Positions 1 to 10,873 of a DNA stretch of 64,000 nt are shown here, in pieces (the stretch's first letter is position 1; each line of letters begins with the position of its first letter). The notes beneath the pieces are model-generated. The model was not told the origin of the DNA. It ran no database searches and saw only the letters and a program-made list of their open reading frames with translations. The stretch is from Vitis vinifera (lineage: Eukaryota > Streptophyta > Magnoliopsida > Vitales > Vitaceae). The DNA lies in the NCBI RefSeq assembly GCF_030704535.1, contig NC_081818.1:29840001-29904000 (forward strand), in the 5' to 3' direction. Position numbers and translations under genes: made by a program.

Positions 1-550
1 GTTTTAGCTCAGCAAATCTTAAGAATATTAAGTTAACATGTGTTAGAAGTCACACCAAAGTGGCCAGACCATTTTACACAGAAGAAAATGAGTCTACTCA
101 GGAATCACAACAGGATGAGTCCCTTGTTATGTCTCCTACCTATTCCCAGATGATTAACACTATAAACCTAAGTGATGAGGACTTTGAGATCAACAAGGAT
201 CTCTTAAGAAAGGACTTCTATTCTAAAGTCAATAAGCAGAGGAAAGATTGGTTCTTTAGCACTGTCCATAAAGTCATTAGAACCCCTCTACCAAGAAGAA
301 TTCTATGCCTACTTAAGACAAGAAAAGAAAAACATTAAGTTTTGGATTTGGTTTGAACTCTTCAAACAAGAGGAATATCCAGACTATCCTTGTAAGCGTG
401 ATAATAACACTAAGATTTGGGTCACCAGTGACAACACTGATAAGATTAATACCAAGCCTTATGAATTCTCTAAAGAATTCCGAGAAAATCCCCAAATTAA
501 CCAAGCTTTTGTTGATAGGATTAACTAGAAGATTAAGGATAATCTTGTTG
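1..550 (+). pseudogene. Caulimovirid polyprotein, N-terminal (movement/linker) remnant
   Basis: Frame 3 is open from the window edge to a stop at 336-338. From about 290 the likely continuation sits in another frame, giving an acidic, aromatic-rich stretch up to an in-frame stop near 525. The content (charged, many Asn, Lys and Glu) fits the region between movement protein and coat protein of caulimovirid polyproteins, but I see no diagnostic movement-protein motif because the upstream part lies outside the window. Assigned mainly by position upstream of the coat-protein remnant. Confidence 0.45.
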
Positions 551-555
551 TCCCT

Positions 556-1955
556 TTGATAGTTCAGCCTCATAAGAGAATCAATATGGTTAAGGGTGAT
601 ATTAGTTCAGAAGAAGAAGTTGATGAACTAATTAAGATGTTTGAGGAACCCCATAATCAAATTGTTTCAAAAAGTATTAACAATTTGGAAGCCTTTAAGA
701 CTAGGAATTATTACCTTAGACCTACCTTTCATGACATGCAGTTTGAGAAAAGAAACCAGTATACTCAAGCCTCATACACCAGTAGTACTATCTATGAATG
801 GAACATAGATGGTATGACCGAGTATAACATACTCACTAAGCTTCAAGAAATGACCATGGTTAGTACAACCTATAAGTTAAACAATAGAATGTCAGACCAT
901 GCTGTAGCTTAGACCATTGTTGTTGGGTTTACAGGTCAACTTAAGGGTTGGTGGGATAATTATCTCATTTTTGAGGATAGAAATAGTATCTTAAAAGCCT
1001 ACAGGATAAATGAGAATAATGAAGTTGTTAAGGACAAAGATGGCCAAGATATAGAGGATGTAGTGGCTACTCTAATCTACTCAATATCCAAACACTTCAT
1101 TTGAGATCCTGCAAAAATTAAGGATAAGATTGCAGATCTCTAAACCAACCTTAAGAGTCCCAAGCTTCATGATTTTAGATGGTATAAGAAAGTCTTCCTA
1201 ACAAAGTCATGTTAAGATCAGACTGTAACCAGTCTTTTTGGAAAGAAAAATTCATCTTAGGACTACCTAAGCTTTTCTCTGAGAGAATTAGGATTAAGAT
1301 AAGAGAACAATATAATGGTCAAATCTCTTATGATAAGCTAACCTATGGTGAGATTATAAGCATTGTCACAGCTAAAGGGATTAAGTTGTGCAATGATGAC
1401 TTCAAGCTTAAGCAACAAATGAAGAATGAGCAAAAGATCTACAAGAATGAATTTGGGTCATCTTGTAGCCAATTTGGTTTCAGCCAAAAAGAAACTATGC
1501 CTCCCTCTAAGAAAGAAACAAGTAAGAAGCCTAGCAAAGATAAGTTTTACTATAGTAAGAGAGGAACCTATGGTAACTATAGGATGAATGAAACTAACCA
1601 TCCAAGACACGTCCAAAGAAGAGTCAACAAAGATGCCCAGAAAAAGGTAGATGCCCCTTTAGACGTCAAGCCAATTATTTGTTTTAAGTGTGGCAAGGTT
1701 GGCCACTATAAAAAAGATTGTAGGGTTAAGCAAAAGATTAATAACTTAAATGTCTTAGAAGACTTAAAAGATATGCTTTGTAAGGTAATGTTAAACTCCA
1801 CAAATTCTGAATCAAGGATTGATTCAGATAATGAAGATGATATTAATCAACTAGACAATAGTGGTGAAGTTTCTAGCCAATCTTCTAGTGACCAAGAAGA
1901 GTGTATTAAGGGTAATTGTAATTGTCGTCCTAAGACTATAAATGTCATAAGCTAA
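556..1955 (+). pseudogene. Caulimovirid coat-protein (Gag-like) region with CCHC zinc knuckle, broken
   Basis: The first part (556-912) is open and ends in a TAG. The same frame continues past that stop with the GWWDNYL motif (about 949-969) common in plant pararetrovirus capsid regions, then further stops. Near 1205-1210 the frame shifts to frame 3, which stays open to 1955. That second part has the capsid-type WKEKFILGLP segment and a CX2CX4HX4C zinc knuckle (CFKCGKVGHYKKDC, 1680-1721), followed by an acidic Ser/Asp/Glu-rich tail as in caulimovirid coat proteins. At least three stops and one frameshift make it non-functional. Confidence 0.75.
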
Positions 1956-2630
1956 GATAAGGAATTTATCCTAGATACTTTAAGGAAAATTGAAGATGAA
2001 AAGACTAAGCAAGATCTTTATGAAGTATTTAAGAAATCTGTTGTTAAGCCAAAAGCTAAGAAGATTGTAAATCCTTATAACCTTAATGATATCTTAAACA
2101 AGTTTGACCAACAGTCTCCCAATGAAGTAAGCATTAAGGAGCTTCATGATGAAGTAAGGCAGTATAGAAAGGAAATTAAGGATCTAAAACATTTCACAAG
2201 TTTAGGTCTCTCAGATCTCTAAGGACAAACCAATAGGATCATTAAGAATCAGGATGTTCTAGAATCTTCACAAGTTAATGATGATGAGACAAATGCTTTT
2301 TTGAATACTGTTAGTAGGGTTATCTTCCAAAGGTGGGAAGTCTCTCTTACTATAGTAGTCAAAGATAAATTTGTCTTTGACATTATTGCTTTGATTGATT
2401 CAGGTGCAGCTGAGAATTGCCTTTAAGAAGGTCTTGTACCTATTCAATTATGTGAAGAGACTAGTCAGTCTCTATTTGGTGCCAATGGCAAAAGGCTTGC
2501 CATTAAGTATAAGTTAACAGATGTTCATATCCGTAATCATGGCATTTGTATTAAGCAAACCTTCATCCTTGTTAAGGACCTTAAGGAGAAAGCCCTCATA
2601 GGAATCCCTTTCTTAAGCTCTATTTATCCC
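1956..2630 (+). pseudogene. Caulimovirid linker and aspartic protease region, broken
   Basis: It continues in the same frame as the coat-protein part after the stop at 1953-1955. A lysine-rich, coiled-coil-like linker comes first (stop at 2219-2221). Then comes a retroviral-type aspartic protease with the LIDSGA active-site motif (DSG at 2397-2405) and the downstream GIPFL segment (about 2601-2615) that usually precedes the reverse transcriptase. A stop at 2424-2426 lies only seven codons after the catalytic motif, so the protease is dead. Confidence 0.7.
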
Positions 2631-3326
2631 ATGTGGGTAGATAACCAAGGTATAAGAACAAAGCTCTTTGATAAGGAAATTCTTTTTGAATTTGCAAATC
2701 CTATTGTTCACATCACTTCTTGTGATCAAGAAATTAATCTTGTTGGAATAGATGTTCCACCTAAGTTTTTAGGTACCCAACCTATTCATGAATTCATTAT
2801 AAAAGATATTTTAAGCATTCCTTTATGCATTTCAAAATTTCAAACTGATATTTTGAACCAAGGATTTTTAAAAGTCGTTTTCACATCTACGAAAACAATT
2901 AAGTATATGGCTTTTAAGTATGATTTAACTTATTGGATTATTTTAAACCCTAATTTTCAAATTAAGTTTATCAAAGGAGAAAATTCCATTCCTGATTACT
3001 CAACTCGTGAAATTTACAGGGTTCACGAGACCATGGCCCCTAAAAAGAATACCCAAGCTCCTAACCAGAAAACTCAATCCAGTAAAGCTCCTTCTCCCCA
3101 TAAAATGCTATGGAGTCAACAAGTTGAATTTGAAGAAAAAACAAGGCTTCATTCTTCTAACCCTATGCCTAACAAGATGATGACCTTGTACTATGATCCT
3201 TCGGATCTAGCTAATCTAGTCAAGGCTACCCAATACCTAATTATTTCAGGGTTTCAGACCTTCAAGCAAGTTACTAAGGCTAATCCCTCTCAAAAGGAAT
3301 TAGCATCAAGCTTTTTTTTTTTTTAA
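2631..3326 (+). pseudogene. Protease end joined directly to RNase H tail, then start of second viral ORF (RT deleted)
   Basis: The open frame starts just after the protease and within about 110 codons reaches IKGENSIPDYSTREI (about 2971-3016), the conserved C-terminal motif of caulimovirid RNase H. About 600 residues of reverse transcriptase and RNase H are expected between them, and no YVDD-type motif is present, so a large internal deletion is the simplest reading. The frame then runs on through an ATG at 3033 into a Lys/Pro/Gln-rich stretch that resembles the start of the downstream ORF. It ends in a T-run at 3312-3324, where the frame changes. Confidence 0.65.
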
Positions 3327-3337
3327 ATAAGCAAATT

Positions 3338-4275
3338 GTGGTGGCTGCCAACCCCACACCTATTTTAGCAAAATCAAGATATTGGCAAAATGATTTAAAT
3401 CAACCTCTTTTAGTCATTGAAAGAGAGTTTTTCTTTGAAAACCCCAGAAAGATTGCAGCAAAAGCTTTTCATGAGAATTTTCATTATCCCTTTAGTGATC
3501 TTTTAAAAACAAGAGAATTTTATGAGGCAATCCTTGTAGAAACTGTTTCTATTAAAATTAAGCATAACGTTGATAAGTTCAGCAATTTGGTTTTGACATT
3601 CTCCACCTGCCATATCTATAAGATTCTTACTGTCAAGCAATGGGGTGGAAATCCCAATTTTTCAAAGGAATTCTCTGAACCATCAAAACAAGGATTTTTC
3701 AATTATTGGGATTATCAAAGAGCATGGTTCAATGCTTTCCTGATCCAGAATAGGGACTTTCATCATTCATAGATGTTCTATTTTCCATCTAAGAATCAGT
3801 TTTCCTCTTTCCTATTTTGGTTCCACAGTTGGTCGACTTATTTTGGTCCGTCCATTAAGATTCTTCCTAAGCCCATCCTGATGGCTTTGAGCTATTCAGC
3901 AATTCTTTTGTTATCCCCAAAGAACTTTCAGTTTTTCCCCCTTTATTGTTTTTTTTCAGTAAATTTGGCCTTGCTTGGATAGCCCAGTGAGACTACATTA
4001 TCATTGCAAATGAATCAGCGGTCTTTCCAACTCTTGAAAGGACCTTTAAAACTAAATGGTGGGATGCTTTGAAAAATGATGCATCTATTGATGCAGTTAA
4101 GCAATATTTCCTCAAGAACCCCACACAAGCCTCAGCCAGTGATGATATGTCACAGTTTCTCCTCAAGAAACAACAGTTACAAGTCATGCTAGCAGCAGCA
4201 AAGACCCCTCAAGATTTCCAAAAAATCCTTGAAGAAGGAAGCTCAAGTTTTTCCCAAGAAAACTCTTATGCATAA
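3338..4275 (+). pseudogene. Caulimovirid downstream ORF of unknown function, broken into three pieces
   Basis: The pieces are 3338-3772, 3773-3982 (same frame, separated only by a TAG) and 4069-4275 (another frame). The first has an aromatic-rich, repeat-free globular composition; the last is Gln/Ala/Ser-rich and looks like a hydrophilic tail. Florendoviruses have an ORF of unknown function after the polyprotein, and this remnant sits in the equivalent place. I recognise no domain. The breaks are a T-run frameshift near 3312-3330, a nonsense codon at 3770-3772 and a frame change between about 3980 and 4068. Confidence 0.55.
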
Positions 4276-4647
4276 TCAAATGATTCAACAAGCTTCCTTC
4301 TAGACAATGGTGATGACTGTGAAGGAATTCTCCCTCCAATAAGAAAATCCAAGTAATCATCAGCCTTATGTCTTTCCAACAGCGAGAACATCATCCAGCT
4401 AAGCAGTATCAGCACCAAATGCATCAAGCATGTGACTACACAGTCCAAAGCAACCTGTCAGCCGTCTTCTCAGCCGAAAGTAAGATTCTCGGTGAAAAAG
4501 TCTTAAGTGCTACAGTAGAAAGTGTCTTTTACTGTTCAATTTTCACTATTCACTATTCAAGCACGAGATTACTATTCATAGTAGTTAGTCAAAAAGCAAA
4601 CAATACTTTGTCCCCTGATTGGTACTGTTTAATATTCTCTTTTTGGC

Positions 4648-4656
4648 TATTTAAGG
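4648..4656 (+). promoter_or_regulatory. TATA-type promoter of the endogenous caulimovirid
   Basis: TATTTAAGG sits downstream of the last viral ORF, where caulimovirids place the promoter of the pregenomic RNA. It is followed within about 35 bases by a pyrimidine-rich region (about 4680-4800) typical of a transcription start and leader. The function is inferred from position; plant proteins could still use it to start transcription towards 5000. Confidence 0.5.
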
Positions 4657-4843
4657 AGGCTTGATCCTCATTTGTAAGCATCATTTAACTTTCATTCTTC
4701 TTCTCTTTCAAGCTTATGTTCTCCCTTCTCTCTTCTTTCTCTCTCAACATGTAAACCTTCCAAGCCCTAAGCTTTCTTCAAAGCTTTCCTCCCTTCTCCC
4801 ATTGTAAGATATTCATCTCCTTATATACTTATGTTTTATGTTA

Positions 4844-4927
4844 TACCTCCTATGATGGATGGTTTTTAAAGCTATGTAAATTTTCAAGTTTTTTTTTATG
4901 TTTCCAGTTTACCTCCTATCATGGATG
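4844..4927 (+). repeat. Partial tandem repeat in the viral leader, period 66 bp
   Basis: TACCTCCTATGATGGATG at 4844 recurs with one change at 4910, and both copies are followed by similar AT-rich sequence ending in ATGTAA. It is a short decayed duplication in the leader or flank of the viral element. Confidence 0.6.
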
Positions 4928-4960
4928 ATTTTAATTTTATGTAATTAAAGTTTGTGGTTC

Positions 4961-7143
4961 CTTCTCTTTAAATTTCTTATTATTTATCTTGTGTATTTTC
5001 TAACTCCTCTTATTTGTTTTGAATTTTGGAATAATTCATATTTTCAGTGCATATGACCTTGTCCTGTGTGTTATATATATATAGGTGGAATAGCATAAAT
5101 TTTTGTGATTTTTTTTCATAAAGTATATATTTTAACTTATACTGAAATATATATTTTATATTTAATAAAAATTTTATAATGTCAATATTATCTATTAATT
5201 ATGATTTTGGGTTCGAATTCAAATTTTGATCCACGATGGAAATAAAATGTTAACTCTCATTAAAAAGTTAGAATTTGTTTGACAGTTATTTTTATAAAAT
5301 GTTTTTAGCCTTTTTAACATTTGAAAAATTTTATCATTGAAGTGTTAGAAAGACTAAAAATAATTTCTAGAATTATTATAAAACACACTCTTAATTAGAT
5401 GACAAAAAATTTGGATGAGGTGGCTTGGCCAGAATTCTAATGTTTTGGTAATTCTAACAGAAGCCCAACCTTATTTGAACCAACCCACCAAACCAGCCCA
5501 TGAGCTGTTTTGGTTTCTCAGTGATGGGCCAACTTGTTCTATTGCAGCCCAATAGTAGGGTGTTTTCTAGCCATTTATTGTGTTTAATTAATTACATAAG
5601 TGATTTTGAATAGAGAAAAATAGGTGTTTCTTTTTAAAATTATTTTTTATTATGTAGGAAATTATAAAAAAACAAAAATAAAAATAAAAATTGTTGTTTA
5701 TATCCAAATACTAACATTTTGTACAAAATGTTATCACCAAAAACAATTAAAACTAGAACTATTTTTATTATGTAGAAATATATTTTTTTTCTTCGATATT
5801 TTAATTCTAACATAAGTAAAAGTCATTGGAAGCCCTTTCACATACCAAGAACCATAGACAAAATAAAAAATAATATTTCATTAATAGTATGAATTTGGTA
5901 GAAATATGTAAAATTGTCCCCCTAAAAGGATTATTTTGGAATAAATGGGAAATAGTTAGGAGATGGTTTCGTAACATCTAAGTTGATATGAATTTTCATT
6001 TGTAAATAGGGTTAATTATTTTGATAGAAACGTGGAAAAGAAAAAAATTAGATTGACTTGACAAAATGAACAAGAGAGAATTCTTAAAGCTTTATCAAGG
6101 AATGTTGTAATCTATACTTCAATGAAAAGTGATGATGGAAGAAATTTTCCTTGTGTTTCCTTTCAAGGAAGCCGTTGTGATAGCAACCTCATCAAAGGAT
6201 CCCTACCGGCCGGCTTCCACGCATAGGGCAACGAATTCCAAGCCCAAAAATGTGAATTGAATCAAGGAGAGAATAAATAAGCCCCCTTCTTTCACGTTTC
6301 AGAGTCTAGACCCCATTTGACATGTTTTGGAAGATTTGCAATGGTTTATTCCATCTACACTATTATTATGATTTTACATATTCCAACAAAGATACATGCC
6401 CATGTTTTTCCACTTCCACTTATCTTTTCAATATGGTCAGAATTTTCCAAAGACCACCTCCTTTTTCTTTTTTTAAAATAAAAATATTTATATATTACTT
6501 GCTTATCCATAAAAATAAAAATTAAAAATTAAAAAATAAAACAAATAAGTAAAAGGGCTTGAGAAAACAAATTATTTTGCCTATGCTACTTAATAATTTT
6601 AAGTGTGTATATTGAACTAATATCTTAATATGGTATTATATATTCGTCGATCTATTATCTAATAATTTAAGTTTTTAATTAAAATTGGTATCTTAACAAG
6701 GTATAAGAGGTATGATCGATGATCGATTACAAGTCTTTGATACCGCACATATATATCTAATATCAATGGTGAAATTGCCTTGGTCAAGGCAAAGAAAATG
6801 TATCCATGCAAAAACGAAAGAAGGGTCAATCATATGTTGTTTCTCCCCACATCACTTGGAGATTCCTGGCAAAGACCAAGTAACTGCACAAGGGAAGACC
6901 AGTAAATGAAAGGCGGGCCAGCCTGCCTCCAAACCTGTGTCCCACATGGGAAAACAAAACAAAGGATATTTCCTTGGGCTGCAGGAGTAGAGAAACTTCC
7001 TTTGACATTTTCTTAAGTGACCATTTCTTGTCATGTTGTTTCCAAGCCCTTTTGCTGCAGCCCGCAAGCACTTTCCCCACCTCCTTACAAAGGCTGACCA
7101 CAATATTCTTGGTGGCTTCAAGCTGAGGCTAATCTCAATCCAG
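4961..7143. other. AT-rich spacer between viral element and CML gene
   Basis: No supported gene. It holds A/T homopolymers and short stop-rich frames. At 6683-6715 there is a degenerate copy of the GGTATCAGAG-type sequence seen at the primer-binding site of many plant LTR elements. From about 6700 the base composition rises, and the last few hundred bases serve as promoter for the downstream CML gene. Confidence 0.6.
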
Positions 7144-7151
7144 TATAAATA
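7144..7151 (+). promoter_or_regulatory. TATA box of the CML gene
   Basis: TATAAATA lies 97 bp before the ATG at 7248, giving a 5' leader of about 65-70 bases. This supports an unspliced single-exon gene. Confidence 0.7.
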
Positions 7152-7247
7152 TACTCCCCTCCTCCATCCTCCATATCATATTCATATTGCTCTGAGTGCC
7201 TTTTGTGGATATTGTGAAGTACCTCAATTAGAAGAATTCAGTACATA

Positions 7248-7844
7248 ATGGGGGAGAGATCATCACCAGAAATGATCCAACCATTTTTTTCATCATCTAT
7301 ATTGGATGATATATTAAGATTTGAAGTAATCTGCTTGTGGGTCACAATAATTCAGGGGTTTTTCTCAAGGTCTATGTCCTTCTTCCAGTCCCAATTCAGC
7401 TTCTTCTGCAACACAGAGCTTTGGGCTGAGAGGAAGAGCCAGGACTTTGAGGTGCCCAGCAGGCCACTTAGCCAGAATGTAAAGGTGGATGATAGAAGCT
7501 TATGCAGAGAAGATATGGAGACAGTGATGGAAAGGCTGGGGATTTGTTGCAACCCGGAGGGGGAAAAGCTTCAGGAGAGACTGCGTCCTGAGGAGCTAGC
7601 AGGGTTGTTTGAGGAGAAGGAGCCTAGCTTGGAGGAGTTGAAGGAAGCCTTCCTTGTGTTTGATGCGAACAGGGATGGGTTTATTGATGCAAAGGAGTTG
7701 CAGAGAGTTCTTCTCAATTTGGGCTTCAGACAAGGAACTGGGATTGAAGATTGCAAGAAGATGATCAGCTCTCATGATGAAAATAGAGATGGAAGGATTG
7801 ATTTCAATGAATTTGTAAAATTCACAGAGAATTGCCTCATCTGA
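7248..7844 (+). CDS. Calmodulin-like calcium-binding protein, CML45/CML46 type
   Basis: A 198-residue intronless protein predicted to sense calcium. Two canonical 12-residue EF-hand loops are visible, DANRDGFIDAKE (139-150) and DENRDGRIDFNE (177-188), each with Asp at position 1, Gly at 6 and Glu at 12, so both should bind Ca2+. A diverged helical region (about 88-125) lies where the first EF pair of calmodulin would be and lacks binding loops. Residues 18-54 are hydrophobic and aromatic, giving a possible membrane anchor, as in the CML45/46 subgroup of plant CMLs. The start is the first ATG after the TATA box. The 3' flank is T-rich and could supply polyadenylation signals. The subgroup is assigned from memory of the family (two C-terminal EF hands, N-terminal hydrophobic segment). 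The target of the sensor cannot be read from sequence. Confidence 0.88.
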   Translation: MGERSSPEMIQPFFSSSILDDILRFEVICLWVTIIQGFFSRSMSFFQSQFSFFCNTELWAERKSQDFEVPSRPLSQNVKVDDRSLCREDMETVMERLGICCNPEGEKLQERLRPEELAGLFEEKEPSLEELKEAFLVFDANRDGFIDAKELQRVLLNLGFRQGTGIEDCKKMISSHDENRDGRIDFNEFVKFTENCLI

Positions 7845-9678
7845 ACTAACAAATTCATCCTTTAACTTTTCTTTTTTCTTTTTTTTATTTATAATATTTG
7901 TTCAACAAAATTCTTATTATCATATGGAGAATAATAAACTTTACATGTTTAGTTTCGGTTTTGAATTATTATGCTATCAATTTGACCTATCCTTGGTCCC
8001 TAAACCCTAGATTACTTCTAGTTCATTACAAGGCAAGGGTTTTCCAATTCCAACCCATTTATGGCTTTTATCAAAGGCCAAGAAATTTGTGCTCCAACTT
8101 ACTGGAAAGAATAATTTTGAGAAGCCAATTAATGGCTTCACCTTGAGGTCACCTAAACACTCACCTTCCCCCCTTGATGAACCCCTCAGGAAGAAGGGTT
8201 AAGCCCAAATTCTTTTCTGTTTTGGGTTCAAAAGGAGTGATGGTTTTGGGTTTTGATTTTGGCCCAACTCAAAAACCCACATGCTAAGGAATGCCAATAA
8301 AAAGTTCCTATCAAAAAAATGAAAGCCAGTCAAAAAGCATCTTCTTAGAATATTCAAATAATGCTTTCATATAGGAGGTAAAGCTGACCCAATCTCAAGT
8401 AATGAATGTTAATCAAAAGACATTTTTCTTATTCTTAATTTGAGTCCACTTCAGTAGGTGGATGTCAACTTGGAACAAAAGGTGATACACCCTCTGAAAC
8501 CTGTCCAAGTGTTGCATGGATTTTAGAGGAGATCCTGGTGTATGGGACCATGTCAACCCACCCACTTCACAAAGGGTACTCCTTTTTATTTTATTTTTTC
8601 TGACAAAAGCATTCAAATAGTCTGGCCCAACACCCATGTGATGGGCATGAGTTGGGAGGACAATATGGTGGCGAGAGCCCCTTTGGAAGAGGCTGAAGAT
8701 ATGCCACCATCATTAATGCATGGGAGAAAGTTGGTGCTCACAAGTAAAACCTCTGCCTGAATCTTGCAGGCCCATGAGAAGGGGATGTTCAAAAGGTTCC
8801 CCTCCACACAGAGATAAGACTTTAGAGCATTGCCCAAATCAATATTATAAAGAATACTTTGTTTTGGGTACTTCTTGAACCTAGACTAATCTATATAATA
8901 AAACAAAGGAAGAATGAGGAACATGAAGAAGTGATGATGAAGATAAAGTTTATTGTTTCAGCTTTGGAAATGGTTTCTTGTGGGAATGGGTACAAGGAAA
9001 CAGATGATGATTTTCTTTTTCTTTTTTTTTTCTTTTTTTTTTTCTTTTGGGGGGAGTGTCACCTGTCTGAACTACGTCTTCTAAATCTTTTTTTTTACTA
9101 GCTTTTGGAAACTCTTTTCCTTCATGTGGCTCCTACTCCAAGGAAGTCTATAAATGGTGGTGATATGGTGGCCTCAAAATGGGTGTTTGCCATGTTCTCT
9201 GCAGCTGATGTTGATGATGATGGTTCACTGACTGAGACTTGTGATGTTGATGCAACAGAGTCTGAGAAACAACAAAGATACACTATCAATGGCCCATTCA
9301 CAAAGATTTAAAAAAAAAAATTTCCAAAAAAAATGCTAGAAATCCACAAAAATTTAGAACAAAAAAGAGAGATTTAAGAACGGTTCCTCTGTCTGTTGTT
9401 GACACTTAGAAAGACAAAGCAAGGGAAATATTGAAAAAGCTAGTATTTTACAGGGAGAGTAATTTAAGTGTGTTAAAAACCAAAAAGCCATACAAAAAGC
9501 TAATCTTTGCAGCGGAGCATGATTGAAAATCCAAGAAGGAAATGGGCAAGCATGGACACCAGGAAAGATAAAAGGATGTTGGTGGGATTTAAAATAAGAA
9601 GCCAATGAGAAAAAGCACAGAAACCCAAATGCACAAACAGCATATATATAGCATAAGAGAATGTAGGCAATGGAGGGA
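7845..9678. other. Spacer between CML and MYB genes
   Basis: The first 100 bases are T-rich 3' UTR of the CML gene. The rest has only short frames without domain resemblance. A long polypyrimidine tract (about 9011-9050, mostly T with C) is followed by a G6 run. The part nearest 9679 should be the 3' UTR of the MYB gene on the minus strand. Confidence 0.6.
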
Positions 9679-10873
9679 TCAAAAGGACAAACCAGAAAGG
9701 AAATGAAAAGGTGTCTGGCTTGGACAAGGTCCAGTGTGGTGAGGAGGCAACATAGTGTTGCTGCTTGAAGAAGCACCCACCAACCAATCACCACCACCAC
9801 TTGACACTGCTTCTTCACTACTGGTCATGTGGGAGCCATTGATAATAGACCCACCACCACCCATATGAGCTGCAAATGGGAAGTGGTGAGAAGATTTGAT
9901 GAAGTTGTTGCCATTGCAGACATTGAGAGAGTTGTGTTCAGTTCTAATGGATGTATCTCTGCACACATAGCTCCCACCACCCACCTCCAACTTTTTGTGA
10001 GCAGCTTGATTCATCTTTCTCCTCCTATAAGCACTAGACTGCTCTCTGTATTTCCTTGCCATTATAACATGCCAGTGATTTTTTACTGCATTATCAGTCC
10101 TTCCTGGGAAGAGTCTAGCAATCATGGCCCATTTGTTACCATACCATCTATGAGCTGCCATTAGCCTCTCTTCTTCTTCCTCAGTGAAAGCTCTTCTATT
10201 GATTCTTGGGTCCAACTGGTTAAACCATCTTAATCTGCAGCTCTTACCTTCAATCAAACAAAAGGTTATAACTTTACAAAAGAAATATATATGGGTAAAA
10301 CTAGTTAGTTGTATTCAAAAGAAGAAGCTTTGGGGGTTTGCTTCAACTGAACCTACCTGATCTTCCTTCCAACTTCTCTGCTATAAGGTTCCAGTTCTGT
10401 GGGCCATAAAGAGCAACAAGTTCTCTGAGTTTAGAGTCTTCTGCAGGCCTCCAATGCCCTCTGGCACATAGCTTTGACTGGCCACCATCTAATCCAGAGC
10501 TCTCATTTGGTCTCTCTTCATTTAAGTTGATGCCCTTGTTGATGATTTCCATGGCAACGCCACTGTTTTCCCCAAACCCATCACTGGTTTCAGACCCCTT
10601 GCCATCTCCACCACCACCCTCACTGTTCTGGGTGTCATCCAAACTACTGCTGCAGTTCCCCATTAATGGAAAACCCATGTGCAGCCCCCTCTGATCAGAA
10701 CTCTTACAACAGTAAGCTCCGTAGCTTGGGCTAATGGAGAGAGAACCCATGTCCTCAAACACTCCCATTGATGAAGAGGGAGAGAAAGGCTTGTAAATAT
10801 GACATTGTTTAGCCATGCCATCGTTTTCTTGGTGACAGAAGGTGCTGTCTAACTGTTGCAATGTCACATTCAT
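9679..10873 (-). CDS. R2R3-MYB transcription factor, subgroup 21 (LOF1/MYB105/MYB117-like)
   Basis: Two coding exons, 10873-10357 and 10247-9679, join in phase 1 across a GT-AG intron (GATCAG/gtaggt, ttgaag/GTAAG) and encode 361 residues. The intron falls inside R2 after EGRSG, a standard MYB position. R2 (about 136-187) begins ARGHWRPAEDSKL and R3 (about 188-240) contains RRAFTEEEEERL, GNKWAMIARLFPGRTDNAV and KNHWHVIMARK. The WFNQLDPRINRRAF junction is typical of subgroup 21, whose Arabidopsis members control organ boundaries and secondary walls. The long N-terminal part before R2 (Ser/Gly/acidic) also fits MYB105/MYB117. The C-terminus ends PFHFLSGLSF, not the PFIDFLGVG ending common in the group. 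An in-frame ATG at 10927 would add 18 hydrophobic residues; I prefer MNVTLQQL at 10873. Nuclear, DNA-binding. Confidence 0.87.

Larger units (their letters stand above)
1..4960 (+). mobile_element. Degenerate endogenous caulimovirid (florendovirus-like), left end outside window
   Basis: A decayed pararetrovirus copy fixed in the plant genome. In order it shows a movement/linker-like region, a coat-protein region ending in a CCHC zinc knuckle (1680-1721), an aspartic-protease DSG motif (2397-2405), an RNase H C-terminal tail (about 2971-3016), a second reading frame of unknown function (about 3033-4275), and a TATA-type promoter with leader (4648 onward). Stops and frame changes break it at many points, and nearly all of the reverse transcriptase and RNase H lies between protease and tail but is missing. 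There are no LTRs, which separates it from Ty3-type elements that also carry CCHC, protease and RT. The extra reading frame after the polyprotein is typical of florendoviruses; the genus is an inference. It cannot make a functional polyprotein as it stands. The right boundary is soft. Confidence 0.8.

Noticed and set aside
5205-5225. B-box-like GGTTCGAATTC, possible tRNA or SINE
   Set aside because: No matching A box and no cloverleaf arms at the expected distance.
9354-9818. 154-codon minus frame at the MYB 3' end
   Set aside because: Overlaps the MYB exon in a different frame and is rich in Phe, Cys and Leu from T-rich 3' UTR sequence.
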